From: Perkinsus olseni
Taxonomy: Eukaryota > Perkinsozoa > Perkinsida > Perkinsidae
Direction: 5' to 3'
NCBI GenBank assembly: GCA_013115135.1
Contig: JABANP010000723.1
Location: forward strand, 1 to 20,675
DNA length: 20,675 nt
Within the stretch, counting starts at the first letter, position 1; the number at the start of each line of letters is the position of its first letter. Positions 1-7,454 of this stretch are shown piece by piece. The position numbers and the translations under genes are program-made. The notes beneath the pieces were generated by a model. That model was not told the origin of the DNA, ran no database searches, and worked only from the letters and a program-made list of their open reading frames with translations.

Positions 1-1
1 A

Positions 2-24
2 GAGGAGATCGCCGCGATCTCCTC
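2..24. repeat. Perfect inverted repeat, 11-bp arms, 1-nt spacer
   Basis: The arm gaggagatcgc (2-12) is followed by one base (13) and its exact reverse complement (14-24). No T-run follows, and no gene end is recognisable here. It is the first of many one-base-spacer palindromes in this window. Confidence 0.9.
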
Positions 25-35
25 GAGCCATTCCA

Positions 36-98
36 TGAAGCCGTGGAGGAGGGCAGTAACGCGATCTGATCGCGTTACTGCCCTTCTCCTCGGCTTCA
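36..98. repeat. Long near-perfect hairpin with a 16-bp perfect core
   Basis: The core 51-83 has perfect 16-bp arms (gggcagtaacgcgatc and its complement) around a single T at 67. The pairing extends outward: positions 45-50 pair with 84-89 (one G-T pair), there is one mismatch at 44/90, and 36-43 (tgaagccg) pair with 91-98. The whole element is a stem of about 31 bp with a one-base loop. It is not associated with a recognisable gene. Confidence 0.9.
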
Positions 99-150
99 CA
101 GCAGCTTCTCGCTTGTGGCGAGAGGTTGCGCTCGCCTTGGAGACGCCTCC

Positions 151-172
151 GTTCTCGCCGAGAACTTCTCGG
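151..172. repeat. Two chained 7-bp odd palindromes
   Basis: gttctcg-c-cgagaac occupies 151-165 and ccgagaa-c-ttctcgg occupies 158-172. The last base of the first palindrome is the centre of the second, so the centres (158 and 165) are exactly 7 nt apart. The same chained geometry recurs at 3868-3889 and, with 6-bp arms, at 2170-2189. Confidence 0.85.
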
Positions 173-340
173 GCGAGCAAGTTTCCCCGCTGAACACCAA
201 CTCTACTACGACAGTTCGTCTTGGACCAAGTGCTCACTCACTCTGTAAAGCTCACTCACTATCTCTCGCGAGCTGTGCAATAGGCTTGGCTTTCCATCAG
301 TCATCTCAGTCTGAGCATTGTTTTCACTCCTATAAAGTTC

Positions 341-562
341 ATGAGACGCCACCCACGGATCCCGTGCCTCTGCTCTGCTCTGGTCTTAGCGTTAGTAGTG
401 AAACCTCTAACTACGGGGACTGGGAGTCGGGGCGGTGGCCACGACGGACCTGCAGGCCGTGAGGGCGACAAGGAGCTACGCCGAATGCCCTTCCTGTGGC
501 CTTGCGCCAACAGTTCCTGCGTTTGGCTGCGCACAGCGGGTACACAACCCCTACGCGTGTAG
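341..562 (+). CDS. Possible short secreted ORF or decayed 5' exon of the paralogue family
   Basis: An ATG at 341 opens a 73-codon frame. It begins with basic residues and a hydrophobic run (PCLCSALVLALVVKPL), which resembles a signal peptide. The start MR...P...LALV.K loosely resembles the signal region of the intact family member at 19436, and both DNAs share gtgcctctgct. A nearby frame reads GDWESG where the family has GD-S-G-DG, but the conserved GTRYY block does not follow. It could be a signal-peptide exon, the stump of a lost copy, or chance. The rest of 1-1047 holds no other gene I can support; it is mostly inverted repeats. Confidence 0.25.
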   Translation: MRRHPRIPCLCSALVLALVVKPLTTGTGSRGGGHDGPAGREGDKELRRMPFLWPCANSSCVWLRTAGTQPLRV

Positions 563-783
563 CGGCCAGCCCAGCGAGGACCTACACCCGGATATTGGGG
601 CAGGTCCAGGCTCACCCGTAGTCTCGGTTAGTGGGTAGGGTGGGATTGATCGGCTCACGCAAAGACTGCAGAGCCGCTCAGATTGGGATACTAGAAGGAA
701 AGAGAGGGGACTAGGGGCTAGTCACGTCGTCCTCTATGGCGAGGCGCAGACCAGCCACCGGGAGTCCCGCGGCTATGACGGTA

Positions 784-950
784 TTGTCTTCAAGACAAAT
801 TGATCGACTCGCGCAGAGGCTGCAGGGTCGATCAAATCGTTACCGAGAAAACATGAAGACAAACTGACAGACGAAAGGTGGCTCGGGTTCACGCGTTTAG
901 CAGAACCGCCCCCCCTTTCGTCGAGGAAGATATACCGCGGTAGTACCGCG
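784..950. repeat. Cluster of inverted repeats upstream of the first paralogue
   Basis: This 170-bp stretch contains 784-798 (ttgtctt-c-aagacaa), 800-835 (9-bp arms ttgatcgac, 18-nt loop), 870-922 (9-bp arms gacgaaagg, long loop), the even palindrome taccgcggta at 933-942, and 936-950 (cgcggta-g-taccgcg). They lie end to end with little unstructured sequence between them. A further hairpin with 7-bp arms and a 4-nt loop follows at 1010-1027. No open frame here looks coding. Confidence 0.8.
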
Positions 951-1047
951 ACAGTACTAGAATAATACACCCTGACCACGATCAGTATTACGAGAAGGTG
1001 AATCCGTCCTGGCTAGCGCTCTAGCCAATGCTGCTAGCACACAAATA

Positions 1048-2019
1048 TTGTCCCCTTTCGCGCCGGTTTCACCGTCGATAAAACCCTGCGGGATTTACCT
1101 CAGTACGAAGATACCGAGTGGAAACTGGCAGCCGGTCCTTGTTGGTGAGTCTGATGAGGGGACGAGATATTATTTCGAGCCTTGGCCCAAGGGCATGACT
1201 ACGCACATAGAGAGCGTGTCACGTCAGACTGTGGACGGCTTAGACTGCGATTACATAAAGGCGTACCGAGAACCATGCAAAGGCTCGAAGGAATGCCACA
1301 TTTGGATGCACACTGTCGATAACGTGAAGGGCTCCAAACAGTTCTGGTCACCAGCTAAGATCGGCTACAGAACTTGTTTCAACACCTTCACGCCTTCAAA
1401 GCCGGGCAGAATGGGAGAACGTTCGCTGCCGTCCAACGACCCGGTAGCCTCCACTGCAAACCGCCTCTGTACTGGAAATCAGCTATTGCTCACCGAGAAT
1501 GAGGAAAAACCGGCTCCGGAGGGTGTTTACTACGGCTTCATTGAAGATGGTCTGGAAGCAATAATATCGTTTGATGAGAGCTCGCTAGTGAAGCATGTCA
1601 AAATTGACGACCCTAACAAAGTTCCGCATAACAAAGTGATCTACAACATGCTTGGCAAAGCCATAAGCGCTATGTTTGGTACGAGAAGGATATCCGACAG
1701 GACGGAGCTCATTCTGGAACCGATCGATCCTAGCAAATTTAACGGTTCGAGGCAGGGCTTCAAACAGGCTCGCATGCCCACCATTGAGGGTTTGCTCTTC
1801 GACAGCAGCGGGCTTCCAGGACTCCTGGGTCTCACCAAAGACAGCAAGTTCGATGTAGCCCGATCCCGAATGAGACGAAGCTTCAGAGCAATCAGGAACA
1901 TGGCATCTAGATTCCGCAGACAAGGAAAAGACGGCCTCATGAACAAACTACTTGGGGAGAATGATACAGGAAAGCGTGGGATTTCCACGGACGACCCGAA
2001 CCGCGTATTCGCTGAGTAG
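1048..2019 (+). CDS. Paralogue family member 1 (5' end uncertain)
   Basis: An open frame of 323 codons whose body matches the copies at 2719, 4379 and 19436 throughout. It has the GTRYYFE block, a PEGVYYGF block where the others read PNGVYYGF, LEPIDPSKFNGS, LLGLTK and a basic tail (RRSFRAIRN). Three Cys positions shared with copies 2 and 3 are present (in DGLDC, YRTCF and NRLCT). The frame is closed upstream by TAG at 1036 and has no ATG before the conserved block: it starts at TTG 1048, and the first in-frame ATG (1195) lies inside the domain. Unlike copies 3 and 4 it has no hydrophobic leader. Either a signal-peptide exon is spliced in from upstream or the copy has lost its start. Function unknown; no known domain recognised. 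Confidence 0.7.
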   Translation: MSPFAPVSPSIKPCGIYLSTKIPSGNWQPVLVGESDEGTRYYFEPWPKGMTTHIESVSRQTVDGLDCDYIKAYREPCKGSKECHIWMHTVDNVKGSKQFWSPAKIGYRTCFNTFTPSKPGRMGERSLPSNDPVASTANRLCTGNQLLLTENEEKPAPEGVYYGFIEDGLEAIISFDESSLVKHVKIDDPNKVPHNKVIYNMLGKAISAMFGTRRISDRTELILEPIDPSKFNGSRQGFKQARMPTIEGLLFDSSGLPGLLGLTKDSKFDVARSRMRRSFRAIRNMASRFRRQGKDGLMNKLLGENDTGKRGISTDDPNRVFAE

Positions 2020-2169
2020 TTGGATAAGCTGCGCCGACGTGGCGCAAGCCGAGACAGCTCTGCTACCGTCCACGCAGCTACGACTGATCGTTAACTTGCT
2101 ACCGATGGTCTCTCGAAATACGACAAGGCGGAGAGCCCTCACGCTGCCTCAGATGTGATGCTGTCACCC

Positions 2170-2189
2170 CATGAAGTTCATGACATGAA
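2170..2189. repeat. Chained 6-bp odd palindromes
   Basis: catgaa-g-ttcatg (2170-2182) overlaps ttcatg-a-catgaa (2177-2189), with centres 7 nt apart at 2176 and 2183. It lies about 150 bp after the stop of the first paralogue. Confidence 0.7.
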
Positions 2190-2250
2190 TGCTGTTTGGT
2201 TCGAGTAGAGATCACGTAGAACTACTCCCTGAGGATGCTGTCGCTGCGTT

Positions 2251-2451
2251 ACGCTGCCAGCGTGAAGTCTGGGCGTTTATAAAATCCGGGACAGCGTTTA
2301 CGACGTAAACGGAGTCTATAGGTCAGGCTGCCAAGCCCCTTCTGGGTAGGAGCTAAGCTCTGTAAACTGCAGCCTGCTTCGTCTAGGCTTGGGGAGAGTT
2401 CGCAATGCATAGCAACGGGGCTAGGGCTACGCTGAGCTTCAGCGGCTGAAG
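2251..2451. repeat. Three odd palindromes between paralogues 1 and 2
   Basis: These are 2251-2263 (acgctg-c-cagcgt), 2295-2311 (cgtttacg-a-cgtaaacg) and 2437-2451 (cttcagc-g-gctgaag). Each has perfect arms and a one-base spacer. The interval 2020-2718 between the two paralogues contains no other gene I can support; the ORFs crossing it are low-complexity shadows. Confidence 0.85.
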
Positions 2452-2718
2452 TCACAAGAATACGTGGTCGCGCCCGCCCTAGAGACGCTCTGATTTTCGA
2501 GCGATTCATCTTCTCCATGCCGCACCAAAGCTGTTCAATCATGGCGGTGTGCAAATAGCAGTCCGATTCCGGGTAAACATTTGCCCGGTTCTCGGCACTT
2601 AACTTCTTGAGTCGCAGCAGGCCCGGAATCTCTAGTGTTAGCTCAGCCCACTCTTTCTTGCGGTATAGCAAGTTGTATGAGAGCTCACAGCCCGACTCTT
2701 GGCCGCAGCTTCACCGTG

Positions 2719-3651
2719 ATGCTGGCATATCAAATGAAGGTCATATGGAGCGTGCAGCAGCAATCCCTCCTGGGAATGTCCGAGGAAGGGACGAGATATT
2801 ATTTTGAACTGTGTCCTAAGGGCATGGCTGCTAACGTAGAGAGTGTGGCACGTCAGACCGTAGACGGTTTCAACTGCCATCATGTTAGACCATACTTAGA
2901 ACCTCATGAAAGCTCGAAGGATTGTCTCATCTGGATTTACACCATGGACGACTCGATGGGTTACAAGCAATATTGGGCGCCAGGGAAGATCGGCCGTAAG
3001 ACGTGTTTCGAGACTCTAACACCCGTAGCGAATGGGAAGCAAGGGACGAGACCGCTGCAGCCAGACCATCCGGTAGTCTCAACCGCTAACCGTCTATGCA
3101 CAGAGAATCAGCTATTACTCACCGAGAACGAGGAGAAGCCAGTCCCGAACGGTGTATACTACGGCTTCACTGAGGGTGGTCTGGAAGCAACTTTGAGGTT
3201 CAATGGAGAATCACGATTGGAGCATGTCGAGGTCGGCGGTCCACAGAAAAGGCGGTACAATGAACTGATCTACAACATGTTTGGCAAAGCGATAAATTGT
3301 GTGTTCGGTAGAGAGGGTGAATCCAAGGTTCTAGACCTCATCCTTGAACCTGTAGACCCCACCAAATTTGACGGCTCGAAGGAGAGCTTCTCGCGTGCTC
3401 GAATGAACACCCTGGGAGGTCGACCATTCGATAGCAAGAGTCTCCCCAGTCTTCTCGGCCTTAGTAAATCGAGCAAGCTTGAGGCTGTCACTTCCCGTGC
3501 TGTACGAAGATTCAGAGCGATCAGAAACTCAGCGTCTGTGTTCCGCAGAGATAGGAGAGATGCTATGGCGAAAAAACTTCTAGGCGGTTCTCCGAGCGAT
3601 ACAGAAGATGAAGAAAGCCTCGACGGCCCCGAGCGCGTGACGACGGAATAG
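2719..3651 (+). CDS. Paralogue family member 2
   Basis: The frame is open from 2635, but the first plausible starts are ATG 2719 or ATG 2734, giving about 305-310 residues. Conserved blocks in order are GTRYYFELCPKG, a Cys in DGFNC, IYTMDD, KTCF, ANRLC, LLLTENEEKP, PNGVYYGF, a YNELIYNMFGKAI helix, LILEPVDPTKFDGS, LPSLLGLSKS, and a basic tail (RRFRAIRN) followed by an acidic Ser/Asp/Glu end. The leader MLAYQMKVIWSVQQQSLL is only weakly hydrophobic compared with copies 3 and 4, so secretion is uncertain. The gene sits about 700 bp after copy 1 in the same orientation, as expected for tandem duplication. No characterised family is recognised. Confidence 0.8.
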   Translation: MLAYQMKVIWSVQQQSLLGMSEEGTRYYFELCPKGMAANVESVARQTVDGFNCHHVRPYLEPHESSKDCLIWIYTMDDSMGYKQYWAPGKIGRKTCFETLTPVANGKQGTRPLQPDHPVVSTANRLCTENQLLLTENEEKPVPNGVYYGFTEGGLEATLRFNGESRLEHVEVGGPQKRRYNELIYNMFGKAINCVFGREGESKVLDLILEPVDPTKFDGSKESFSRARMNTLGGRPFDSKSLPSLLGLSKSSKLEAVTSRAVRRFRAIRNSASVFRRDRRDAMAKKLLGGSPSDTEDEESLDGPERVTTE

Positions 3652-3671
3652 ATGGAGTGGCTTCATCGCCA

Positions 3672-3794
3672 GTCGCGACGTAAGTCTCACCGTGAGACTC
3701 TCACGCTGCCAAATTCTCCTCGAACGTCTTCAGAAGACGCTCGACCAGCCTCGTCCCGTTCGACAGCCACAGTCGGACTGTGACAGACTGTCAC
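3672..3794. repeat. Dense cluster of odd palindromes downstream of paralogue 2
   Basis: In order: even palindrome gtcgcgac (3672-3679); agtctcac-c-gtgagact (3683-3699); cgtcttc-a-gaagacg (3725-3739), extended by tcga/tcga with one mismatch to 3720-3744; cacagtc-g-gactgtg (3768-3782); and gtgacag-a-ctgtcac (3780-3794), which overlaps the previous one by three bases. All named odd palindromes have perfect arms and a single central base. The interval 3652-4378 has no credible gene. Confidence 0.9.
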
Positions 3795-3867
3795 TGATAG
3801 TCCATCCAGAAGTGAATTCAATTTCCATGGCAGGTATACAAATGCCGCATCGAAAACCAGAGACGAT

Positions 3868-3889
3868 GTTGTCGGCGACAACTTGTCGC
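3868..3889. repeat. Two chained 7-bp odd palindromes
   Basis: gttgtcg-g-cgacaac (3868-3882) and gcgacaa-c-ttgtcgc (3875-3889) share seven bases plus a centre. The centres, 3875 and 3882, are 7 nt apart, the same geometry as 151-172. A looser hairpin (agcgtca/tgacgct, 9-nt loop) follows at 3961-3983, and a 6-bp odd palindrome lies at 4115-4127. Confidence 0.85.
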
Positions 3890-4207
3890 GTCTGTTGTAC
3901 TCAACTCCCTCGTAATGTTCTGTTCAAGTGGCCTACAGACACACATACCCGAGGTCGTTCAGCGTCAAAGATTCGGTGACGCTCTGTGCGGGCCAAAGCG
4001 GGCATACTGAACCTTTTCAGAGCGTTTCATGCCCTTCCCGGATAAGCTTCCCGTGACGTCTCGCGGTCGTTCCGAAAATTTCCAACAGTTGAAGCTGAAG
4101 CATCCCGCGAAGTGCGTGAAATTCACGGTCCTAGTAGGGCGCGCGAGTTGATTGGGTTACAAAAGGCCGATGCAGTTTCTTCCGATCTTCTCGAGCGATT
4201 GAGTTTT

Positions 4208-4293
4208 ACCTGGAAAGTTTCGAGATCACGCGCCACGTGATCTCGAAACTTTCCAGGTTATTCATTGAATAACCCCGCGTGACACGCGGGGTT
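4208..4293. repeat. Triple hairpin immediately upstream of paralogue 3
   Basis: Three perfect inverted repeats follow one another with overlapping ends. The first spans 4208-4258 with 23-bp arms and a 5-nt loop (4231-4235). The second is 4256-4274, ggttattca-t-tgaataacc. The third is 4271-4293, aaccccgcgtg-a-cacgcggggtt. The right arm of each shares 3-4 bases with the left arm of the next. The cluster ends 86 bp before the ATG of the third paralogue, so it could be a promoter or 5' UTR structure. No transposase or target-site duplication is visible. Confidence 0.95.
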
Positions 4294-4378
4294 TGGCTGC
4301 CGAGCCCCGGTTTACCCTCGGTTTACGGCCGAAACACTTAGTTCTTTGCTTATCCGCTACTCCCATTCTTGCAGTTCC

Positions 4379-5269
4379 ATGGGGTCCGACTGTATATCTC
4401 TTCGTCTCGGCCTCGTGTGGAGTCTGGCGCTGTCATGGACAGTCGTCGGAGTTCTTCAACAGCATCAGGTGCCGACACTTGTGGGGGATTCTGGAGATGG
4501 AACACGATACTACTTCCTGCTCCGCCCTAGAGGTCAAGCCATGAGAGTATATTTAAGCGAGGGCTATAATCTCAACGCTAGCCTCGCCTGCTACGATTCC
4601 CGACTTTATCAAGAGCCAGCGAGAGGCTCGAAGAAAGCTTCCATGTATATGTACACTGTGAATGACAAGAAGGGCTCCAACGCCTACTCAACATCACTTA
4701 GGGTCGATCAGGGAACATGTTTCGGAGCTGTTCTTGGAGCGGAGGGCGCAGAGAATCGTACTGCGGCATCACTGGACGATTATGTGGTCGCAACAGCGAA
4801 CTCGCTATGCGCTGGAAAACGGCTACTGCTCGCAACGGAGGAGGAAAGGCCAGCTCCGAATGGCGTTTACTACGGCTTCGACGGAGATGGCCTGGAAGTA
4901 ACGGTGAGGTTCGATCAAAAGTCACGTGTGAGGTACATAAAGGTAGATGATCCGGGTAAGACGGGGTACACGGAGTTATTCTACACCATGGTTGGCGAGG
5001 CGCTACATGGCTTCTTCGTCACGAAGAGGGGTCACGAGAGAACGGTCCTCATGCTCGAGCCTGTCGACCCTGATAAGTTCAACGGTTCAAAAAAGAACTT
5101 CCCTGATGCGCGACTGAATACTATCGAGGGCGAACCCGTCGACAGCAACAACCTGCTCAAAATTCTCGGCCTGAATAAGGCTAAGAAAGAGTGTTGTAAG
5201 AGGCTTCAGGTCGATCAGAGGCGCTGCGGCGAGGCTGTGTACACAGGGGACCGATTGCCTCGCGTATGA
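4379..5269 (+). CDS. Paralogue family member 3, C-terminal frameshift
   Basis: ATG 4379 gives a good signal peptide: short N-region, then hydrophobic LGLVWSLALSWTVVGVL, ending before the conserved PTLVGDSGDGTRYYF. The body keeps the family blocks (PNGVYYGF, LEPVDPDKFNGS, LLKILGLNKA) and the three Cys (ACYD, GTCF, NSLC). After about 5190 the protein departs from its relatives. The basic RRFRAIRN-type tail is absent in this frame but appears in another frame from about 5196 (RGFRSIRG), which stays open to a TGA at 5298-5300. The simplest reading is a single extra base in the tgttgt stretch near 5192-5197. The annotated protein of 297 residues therefore ends in unrelated sequence. Predicted secreted; function unknown. 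Confidence 0.75.
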   Translation: MGSDCISLRLGLVWSLALSWTVVGVLQQHQVPTLVGDSGDGTRYYFLLRPRGQAMRVYLSEGYNLNASLACYDSRLYQEPARGSKKASMYMYTVNDKKGSNAYSTSLRVDQGTCFGAVLGAEGAENRTAASLDDYVVATANSLCAGKRLLLATEEERPAPNGVYYGFDGDGLEVTVRFDQKSRVRYIKVDDPGKTGYTELFYTMVGEALHGFFVTKRGHERTVLMLEPVDPDKFNGSKKNFPDARLNTIEGEPVDSNNLLKILGLNKAKKECCKRLQVDQRRCGEAVYTGDRLPRV

Positions 5270-5394
5270 ACCCCTGGTGAAGGATGATACAGAGGGTTGA
5301 CATCGATCACGGCCCACTGCAGGTTTGATTCGAGTACGTAAAGAAGCTTCATCTGGCGTGAGATCAGTCTTGTTTATTCACTTCTTTAACCAAT

Positions 5395-5619
5395 TTTGCA
5401 GGAGTTGTTCCTCGGAGTGATATACCGAAGAAAGTGTCGGAGGATGTCATGCAGCAGACAGTCATTTATTTGCAAGGTATTGCCGAAAACGAGGATGAAG
5501 ATACCGATACGTTCAGCAATCGTCCCATGCCCACGGTGTTACTTCGTGCTTTCTGTCTTGTTGAAGTAGAATTAATAAAGGCCATCCTTCAGTCCGCTGA
5601 GGTGCCGTCGAAAATGTGA
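5395..5619 (+). CDS. Possible exon of an unrecognised gene
   Basis: A pyrimidine-rich stretch ending in ttttgcag at about 5400 looks like a splice acceptor. It is followed by an open frame of about 70 codons ending at TGA 5617-5619. The translation is acidic in the middle (NEDEDTDTF) with a hydrophobic stretch near the end. No ATG precedes the acceptor in frame, and I could not find a convincing upstream partner, although paralogue 3 ends only 130 bp earlier. It may be a 3' exon of that locus or a chance frame. The rest of 5270-5931 holds only inverted repeats. Confidence 0.3.
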   Translation, partial: FAGVVPRSDIPKKVSEDVMQQTVIYLQGIAENEDEDTDTFSNRPMPTVLLRAFCLVEVELIKAILQSAEVPSKM

Positions 5620-5689
5620 AAGAAACAAACAGTTGAGGTACAGAACATGTAACCGATGACGGGACAGTACCGTCGGGACTCAACGGACC

Positions 5690-5796
5690 TCACAGGTCAC
5701 CTGTGACAGGAGATTACAGCGACGCGGGGTACGAAATTCGTACCACGAAGTTCCGCCGGCGAATCATTCGTAATACGAATGGAGGGTTACCATTCG
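5690..5796. repeat. Three 8-bp odd palindromes in 92 bp
   Basis: tcacaggt-c-acctgtga (5690-5706), ggtacgaa-a-ttcgtacc (5728-5744) and cattcgta-a-tacgaatg (5765-5781) are all perfect with one-base spacers. A further hairpin, cgaatgg (5776-5782) with ccattcg (5790-5796), overlaps the last one. The cluster separates the accessory compartment from the RING gene. Confidence 0.9.
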
Positions 5797-5931
5797 GGTT
5801 TCACAAGGACCTCTCCCTTGTCGAGACTGCCACCACAGTCTATATCGCAGAGTTGAAACCATGCTCGGGGATCCTGAGGTTACTCCGAGCTCATGAAGAC
5901 TCCTCGACCGAGTTGACGATGGGCGAAGATC

Positions 5932-6793
5932 CTAGTGGTATCTTGAGCTCACCTTGAAGACGTCTGGCAACGTTTTGATGTCACTGAACTTGGCTCGACA
6001 TATAGGGCACTCCCGCACAGCAGCATGACCCGCATTACGCGCCTCATGCCTGAGCATGCAAACTCGAACAATGCAGGCCTAGGGGAGTTCCTACGCGTTC
6101 TTCGCGACCAGTCGCTTGATGCACTCCGTGTGGAAGTAGTGCGAGCACGCCCTTTTACTCTGGGACCGCAGGATGCCCACTGGAAGCCGGTAGAGCTCGA
6201 AGTAACAGACAGCGCATTCGTTGTATCTGGTAGTCGATAAGACGATCGCATATCAGCTTCAAGCAACAGCAGCCGCTCTCCGACCTCTCTGCTAAGCTCA
6301 ATAACTCATACCGCTGCGACAAAACTGAGGGAGCCAGCCATTGGGGAAGGACTTCTAGGTTCATCACGGTGAGCACCTACTACCGGGCAGAGTGCGCTAG
6401 ATGGAAGTCGACGGAACCTCGTAGGCCGTACCAGTCCGGTTTGGTCATTCCTCCACTCTCTCTCCGATTCGACGGCCCTAACTATGTCCTGAGGCTCCTC
6501 AGCATCCCACGATAAACTGAGTACCTAGATGGCGATCTTTGCGCACATCCAAGATACCAGTGGATCACATTTTCAGTGAGGCGCCATACGCCAACGAACT
6601 GGCGGCGTCTAGAGTAGAACATGCCCTGATCGGGGGTTTGGTCATCGGGCTCGTTAAGAAGGAAAAGGTCATCTTCCGGCCATTCAGGATGATTCGCCTG
6701 AGAGACAGTGGTTGTGGGACCGATGCAAGTTATGGTAGCGATGCGGTTCAGCGCTCTCTTGGCGAGGGATGGTTTTCCGGAGTCAGCCCGCAT
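5932..6793 (-). CDS. RING-H2 finger protein (probable E3 ubiquitin ligase)
   Basis: Five exons on the minus strand: 6793-6569, 6524-6432, 6376-6285, 6226-6095 and 6049-5932. The introns are 44, 55, 58 and 45 nt, all GT-AG and frame-keeping, giving 219 residues. The C-terminal third is a complete RING of the C3H2C3 type: C141-x2-C144, C164-x-H166, H169-x2-C172, C195-x2-C198. Exons 3 and 4 are joined just before the first Cys pair (ER|YNECAVC), and the last intron splits the loop before ECPIC. Proteins with this domain normally recruit an E2 to transfer ubiquitin; substrate and location are unknown. The N-terminal 130 residues show no domain I recognise. ATG 6793 has an in-frame stop upstream. 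The last exon could instead splice out at an aag|gtgagc donor near 5950, changing the final few residues. Confidence 0.85.
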
Positions 6794-6837
6794 TGTGAAC
6801 GCTGGTCCGCACTTTCTTTAGACCTTAGTATACAACG

Positions 6838-6908
6838 GCGCTCGTAGTGTAACGGTATCATACAAGCTTCCCATGCTTGTGACCCGGGTTCGACTCCCGG
6901 CGGGCGCA
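6838..6908 (+). tRNA. tRNA-Gly (anticodon CCC)
   Basis: A full cloverleaf can be drawn. The acceptor stem gcgctcg/cgggcgc has one G-T pair. The D-arm is gtgtaacggtatcatac. The anticodon stem caagc/gcttg carries the loop ttcccat with anticodon CCC at 6870-6872. The T-arm is cgggttcgactcccgg, and the discriminator is A6908. There is no intron. It lies about 45 bp upstream of the RING gene start, in the opposite orientation. Confidence 0.95.
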
Positions 6909-7454
6909 GTATTTCATCCAAACACTTTTACCTTCATGTTCACAGTGGCCACACGAGGCCGAATAACGTCTGTATCGACACTTGTCCTGCGGCGTGTCTG
7001 AATGGAATCTAAGGCGATTCAAATGGACGACGGAGCTAGTACAGCCCACCGCGTGATGACCGACTCCCCACTTACTTTTCGACCTATCTCGGACCCCACG
7101 TAGGGCTGCGACCCCCATATCCGTCGATACACAATTATTTCGTCGTAGCGGGACGTTCTAATTCGGGCGCGCGCGAAAACCTGCGCAGTGCACAGACGGA
7201 GCCCACACGCACAACTGATCGCGGCCTGCAGCTACTGTATATGGCTCATCGAAGCCGATGGTTATTTGATGAGTAGAGGGACCGACCCCTCTCATAATAT
7301 GCGTAACTTGTTGTTCTTGCGTCGCAAGTCGCGCGTCACGATCATCAATTTCTCCGCCAGCCAGCAGCGCTTGTCTCAGGATCGCTCCCATGATTCGAGC
7401 CCACACTGAGACTGGGTTAATGTGCATTTTCTCAGTTTCATCATAACTCATTAC
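6909..7454. other. Interval without a recognisable gene
   Basis: Between the tRNA and the kinase start several ORFs of 70-100 codons exist on both strands, but none shows domain-like or biased composition. A single 6-bp odd palindrome (cttgcg-t-cgcaag) is at 7316-7328. ttttctcag at about 7430-7440 could be a splice acceptor in the 5' UTR of the kinase gene. Confidence 0.5.

Noticed and set aside
3672..3889. CRISPR array
   Set aside because: The palindromes differ in sequence and spacing, and there are no repeated direct repeats or regular spacers.
4256..4293. Rho-independent bacterial terminators
   Set aside because: The hairpins lack T-runs, and the surrounding genes have spliceosomal introns, so a bacterial reading does not apply.
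5703..5957. 84-codon plus ORF
   Set aside because: It crosses three perfect palindromes and has no protein-like features. It also overlaps the last exon of the RING gene.
6858..7118. Minus-strand ORF containing RRESNPGH
   Set aside because: This peptide is the antisense translation of the tRNA-Gly T-arm, a well-known annotation artefact.
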